DNA from: GCA-020348365 sp964347995 | Lineage (GTDB): Archaea; Thermoproteota; Bathyarchaeia; Bathyarchaeales; Bathyarchaeaceae | Assembly: GCA_964347995.1 (NCBI GenBank) | Contig: CAYGBA010000020.1 | Location: forward strand, 1-24,299 | DNA: 24,299 nucleotides | Reading direction: 5' to 3' | Shown: in pieces, positions 22,276 through 24,299 of the stretch | Layout: every line of letters begins with the position of its first letter | Position numbering within the stretch: the first letter of the stretch is position 1 | Notes under the pieces: model-generated | Told to the model about the DNA's origin: nothing | The model's database searches: none | The model's input: only the letters and a program-made list of their open reading frames with translations | Made by a program: the position numbers and the translations under genes

Positions 22276-22653
22276 ACAACCTTCCCTTTTTTATTCACCT
22301 AACAATACGAAAGCCAATCACAAATCTGGTTCAGCTAAAACAGGGGAAGATTTAAGCCCCTACAGACTGGCCGAACGCTCTAAACGATTCTGAATGTACG
22401 CCCTGTCGCCTTCCGGATACGCATTATCTGCATTCGCTTTTGCAGTCAAACGCTGTCACTCTTAAGTCGTCCCGTCGAAACTACCGGAAGCGGCATCCGA
22501 ACTCAAACGCTGCGTGGAGTTGTGGTGATAAATCGGAATTTTCACGCACCACCACAACTATGATGAAAAGTGGGGTTCTGTTCGGGTATGAAGAGCTGAC
22601 GCAAGTGTTGCGCGCGCCTGATTCAGCAGCATTGAGTTTGAATTATTGCTTAT
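22276..22653. other. gene-free stretch with inverted repeats, possible structured RNA
   Basis: No credible ORF. A TATA-like GATTTAAG (22349-22356) could start a transcript near 22378. Downstream lie CTTCCGG/CCGGAAG (22410-22416 and 22484-22490), a direct repeat TCAAACGCTG (22446-22455 and 22503-22512) and a 10-bp inverted repeat (22518-22559). This much pairing in about 190 nt suggests a structured transcript, but no known RNA family is recognised. Confidence 0.3.
22518..22559. repeat. 10-bp inverted repeat with 22-nt loop
   Basis: AGTTGTGGTG (22518-22527) is the exact reverse complement of CACCACAACT (22550-22559). It could end a transcript from the left or mark the 3' side of the HTH gene on the minus strand, which stops at 22654. 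No long T-run follows. Confidence 0.45.
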
Positions 22654-23040
22654 TCAAGTGCTATTTCTGCGGCATACATTACACTTTTCTGGAATGGAAA
22701 CTGACCGTCTGTGCATGTCACACATCAATTCTCCTCCTTTCAAAGCCGTACACAACTTGCAAAACTCTAACGTGGCGTCGATGAGTGAGAACGTGTTGTT
22801 CGCTATACGCTCGGCAACCTCTATTGCAATCGATCGTATCAAAGGTTTAGATTGAAGGTGTTCCATTCCTTTCTTGCCACGCTTCGAGTAGAGATAATAG
22901 CTTATTGTTGCCTGTGTTGTTCCAAGACTCTTAGCCACTTCCATCTGGGAAAAGTTGAATTTCTTAATAAGTTGCTTAGCTACCAGGGTTCTGAACGCAG
23001 GAATTATCTCTCGGACAACCAGTTCACATGGTGGTCGCAT
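22654..23040 (-). CDS. small archaeal HTH transcription regulator with C-terminal Cys cluster
   Basis: A 128-residue protein starting MRPPCELVVREIIPAFR. It has a helix-turn-helix at about 31-52 (SQMEVAKSLGTTQATISYYL) and a C-terminal cysteine cluster: Cys94, Cys97, Cys107, His110, Cys120, Cys123. This layout matches the archaeal predicted-regulator group COG2522, with the conserved PPCE start. The ATG at 23040 is chosen over 23055 because the homologous N-terminus begins there and a TATA-like ATAA lies about 28 nt upstream, implying a leaderless mRNA. The cysteines could bind zinc or sense redox or a metal. It diverges from the ThiI-like gene, with a palindrome between them that may be its operator. 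Confidence 0.82.
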   Translation of the reverse strand: MRPPCELVVREIIPAFRTLVAKQLIKKFNFSQMEVAKSLGTTQATISYYLYSKRGKKGMEHLQSKPLIRSIAIEVAERIANNTFSLIDATLEFCKLCTALKGGELMCDMHRRSVSIPEKCNVCRRNST

Positions 23041-23055
23041 TGGTATTCCACACAT

Positions 23056-23072
23056 TTATAACAGCGTTATAA
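23056..23072. promoter_or_regulatory. palindrome over the HTH gene promoter
   Basis: TTATAAC-AGC-GTTATAA, a 7-bp inverted repeat with a 3-nt spacer. Its right half supplies the probable minus-strand TATA element, centred about 28 nt from the HTH start at 23040. A protein bound here would block TBP, so negative autoregulation is likely. It could also affect the divergent ThiI-like gene. Confidence 0.5.
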
Positions 23073-23148
23073 CTCTTAAATCTGTTTGCATACTTTAATA
23101 CAACGAAAAAGTGGAAAGAGATATTGGGCGATCGGTAGAGGTGCTACT

Positions 23149-23850
23149 ATGTCTCGAGGGACAGGCAACGTGGAAATAGAATCTTGTTTCACTGGTCCTT
23201 CCTATAGTTCAGAAGGCAAAGTTGTTTTTTTAGTGTCTGGGGGGACAGACTCTCCAGTTGCTGCTTGGCTACTCATCAAGAAAGGGTGTGTTCCAATCTT
23301 CGTTTTTTACGACAACCATCCTTTCACGGGTGAAGACACAAAGCGGAGAGCCCTTGAAGTCATGCAAAGACTGAGCGAGTTTGTGTCAGGCTGTCGTGCT
23401 AAAGCCTATGTGATTCCTCATGGTGACGACCTTGCAGATATTTTGAGGAATTGCCCTCGAAACCTGACCTGTGTTCTTTGCAGACGGATGATGTATAGGC
23501 TTGCAGAGAGGATAGCGTCGATAGAAGGCGCGCAGGCTATTGTGACAGGGGAGATTATCGGTGAACATGCTAGTCAAACAATGAGGAATCTTTGTGTTGA
23601 AAACGAGGCTTTGAAGGAGCTCCCTCTATTGCGTCCATTACTAGGCATGAACAAGTTGGAGGTGGAACGTTTAGCAAGGAAAATCGGAACCTTCCAGATA
23701 TCTTCAAAACCCGCTCTTTGCTGCAGCGCTCCGCCCAGGCGTCCCAGAACGCGTGCTAAACTTGAAGAGGTAATAGCGGCAGAGAGGAAATTGCAGATTG
23801 AAGACATGGTTGAGCGAGATATCAACGGTTTGGAAATAGTAGAATTCTAA
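23149..23850 (+). CDS. ThiI-like PP-loop protein (sulfur transfer/tRNA thiolation type), no THUMP domain
   Basis: A 233-residue protein equal to the adenylation domain of ThiI, which makes 4-thiouridine in tRNA. The PP-loop is SGGTDS (30-35); TGEIIGEHASQT (133-144) and LLRPLLGMNK (161-169) match the ThiI core. A CVLC pair (108-111) corresponds to the CXXC seen in archaeal ThiI, which lacks the bacterial rhodanese domain; CC follows at 191-192. The NFLD and THUMP tRNA-binding domains are absent, so it either uses a partner or modifies another substrate. The ATG at 23149 is preferred because AGAGGTG lies 5 nt upstream; an earlier TTG at 23086 adds an unconserved stretch and overlaps the promoter. 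Confidence 0.82.
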   Translation: MSRGTGNVEIESCFTGPSYSSEGKVVFLVSGGTDSPVAAWLLIKKGCVPIFVFYDNHPFTGEDTKRRALEVMQRLSEFVSGCRAKAYVIPHGDDLADILRNCPRNLTCVLCRRMMYRLAERIASIEGAQAIVTGEIIGEHASQTMRNLCVENEALKELPLLRPLLGMNKLEVERLARKIGTFQISSKPALCCSAPPRRPRTRAKLEEVIAAERKLQIEDMVERDINGLEIVEF

Positions 23851-23853
23851 TGG

Positions 23854-24165
23854 TCATCTGGGTTTCATAGCTTTGGAAGCAACATCTAGAACGTCATAAG
23901 CCAGAGTTATCGCCTCCTCCTTACTGGACATTTCCTTCAACAGCATCCTTCCATCCTCAGAAAATGTTACCTCTCCGCCCTCTCCGCTTCTAAGGATAAT
24001 GATATAAGGCGTGTGTACAACAATTTCGAAGTTTTGGCTGGCTTCAAACAACTCCCCTACCGTATTCATGTTAAAAAAGACTCTTCGCCTTGGAATGGCC
24101 TCATAGGCTGCATTGTCTGAGCACAACTTGACCAATAGCGGCAGTCGCTCATCTTTTTCATTCAT
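23854..24165 (-). CDS. hypothetical protein (103 aa)
   Basis: A soluble 103-residue protein with mixed alpha/beta character. It starts with a charged segment (MNEKDERLPLLVKLCSD), has a beta-rich middle (NFEIVVHTPYIIILRSGEGG), then EVTFSEDGRMLLKEMSSKEEA and a C-terminal helix. The SEDGRMLLKEMSSKEEA part resembles the end of several small archaeal proteins of unknown function. No metal or catalytic motif is seen. ATG start; the ribosome site is weak. It converges on the ThiI-like gene with 3 nt between the stops. Confidence 0.65.
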   Translation of the reverse strand: MNEKDERLPLLVKLCSDNAAYEAIPRRRVFFNMNTVGELFEASQNFEIVVHTPYIIILRSGEGGEVTFSEDGRMLLKEMSSKEEAITLAYDVLDVASKAMKPR

Positions 24166-24253
24166 CGGTTCTCAACCATGGTCTATCAGAATCTGTGCAT
24201 GCGGTGATGCGCGCGCGTTGGAAACAATCGATCTCCACCTTTCCACAATGTAC

Positions 24254-24262
24254 TGATATAAA
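24254..24262 (+). promoter_or_regulatory. TATA-like element near the right edge
   Basis: TGATATAAAG lies about 23 nt before the ATG at 24280, the spacing of an archaeal TATA box to a leaderless start. Confidence 0.35.
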
Positions 24263-24279
24263 GTCTACATACTTACATT

Positions 24280-24299
24280 ATGTCAAATATGTTTAATTA
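24280..24299 (+). CDS. possible start of a gene cut by the window edge
   Basis: An ATG with only six further codons visible (MSNMFN), open to the edge. It is supported only by the TATA-like element 23 nt upstream. Nothing can be said about the product. Confidence 0.2.

Noticed and set aside
22484..22495. CCGGAAG loop resembling the SRP RNA domain IV
   Set aside because: The flanking conserved bases of the SRP RNA helix are missing, and the paired stretch is too short for an archaeal SRP RNA.
22440..22784. 114-codon plus-strand frame in the gene-free stretch
   Set aside because: It runs antisense into the conserved HTH regulator and its translation shows no domain; the inverted repeats suggest non-coding DNA.

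Overview
The window is archaeal chromosomal DNA. It has archaeal/eukaryotic-type ribosomal proteins (L7Ae, S28e, L24e), a crenarchaeal-like family B DNA polymerase, the archaea-specific modified mevalonate pathway, an F420-type LLM oxidoreductase, a bacterio-opsin-activator-like (HTH_10) regulator, and TATA boxes about 22-28 nt upstream of several start codons, which suggests leaderless mRNAs. The gene set fits a TACK-type archaeon, perhaps a Bathyarchaeia-like lineage. That placement is inferred from gene content; no rRNA marker is present. The sequence is a draft scaffold: a 100-base N gap lies at 19808-19907.

Layout. (1) 1-1923: end of a UbiD-family decarboxylase, then the two subunits of an aconitase-X-type phosphomevalonate dehydratase. 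(2) 1924-2607: two tiny overlapping ORFs, a small zinc-ribbon gene on the minus strand, and a promoter region. (3) 2608-7373: isopentenyl phosphate kinase, type 2 IPP isomerase, a GGPP-synthase-like prenyltransferase and glutamyl-tRNA synthetase, tightly packed in one direction. (4) 7409-8926, minus strand: rpl7ae, rps28e, rpl24e and a zinc-LID adenylate kinase as one translationally coupled operon. (5) 9331-11099: a small acidic ORF and a radical SAM/SPASM protein. (6) 11452-13969: two tandem moeA paralogues. (7) 13975-15708: a four-helix membrane protein, a 59-residue very basic protein and agmatinase. (8) 15887-18553: DNA polymerase B. (9) 18675-24299: an accessory-like stretch with an LLM oxidoreductase, the assembly gap, an HTH_10 regulator behind two matching palindromes, a zinc-finger protein, a two-helix membrane protein, a gene-free structured stretch, a small HTH regulator with a palindromic promoter, a ThiI-like PP-loop protein and a small hypothetical.

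How the genes work together. Regions 1 and 3 together encode most of the archaeal route from mevalonate 5-phosphate to C20 lipid precursors: dehydration, prenyl-FMN-dependent decarboxylation to isopentenyl phosphate, phosphorylation to IPP, isomerisation to DMAPP, and chain elongation toward GGPP for ether lipids. The UbiX enzyme that makes the prenyl-FMN cofactor is not in the window. The moeA pair inserts Mo or W into molybdopterin. Agmatinase feeds polyamine synthesis.

I did not find a clearly new defence or mobile system. The most checkable oddities are the 55-base duplicated ends around the N gap (an assembly artefact), the missing canonical start of isopentenyl phosphate kinase, the paired palindromes before the HTH_10 gene, the short basic leaderless gene at 14520, and a possibly structured RNA at about 22370-22565.
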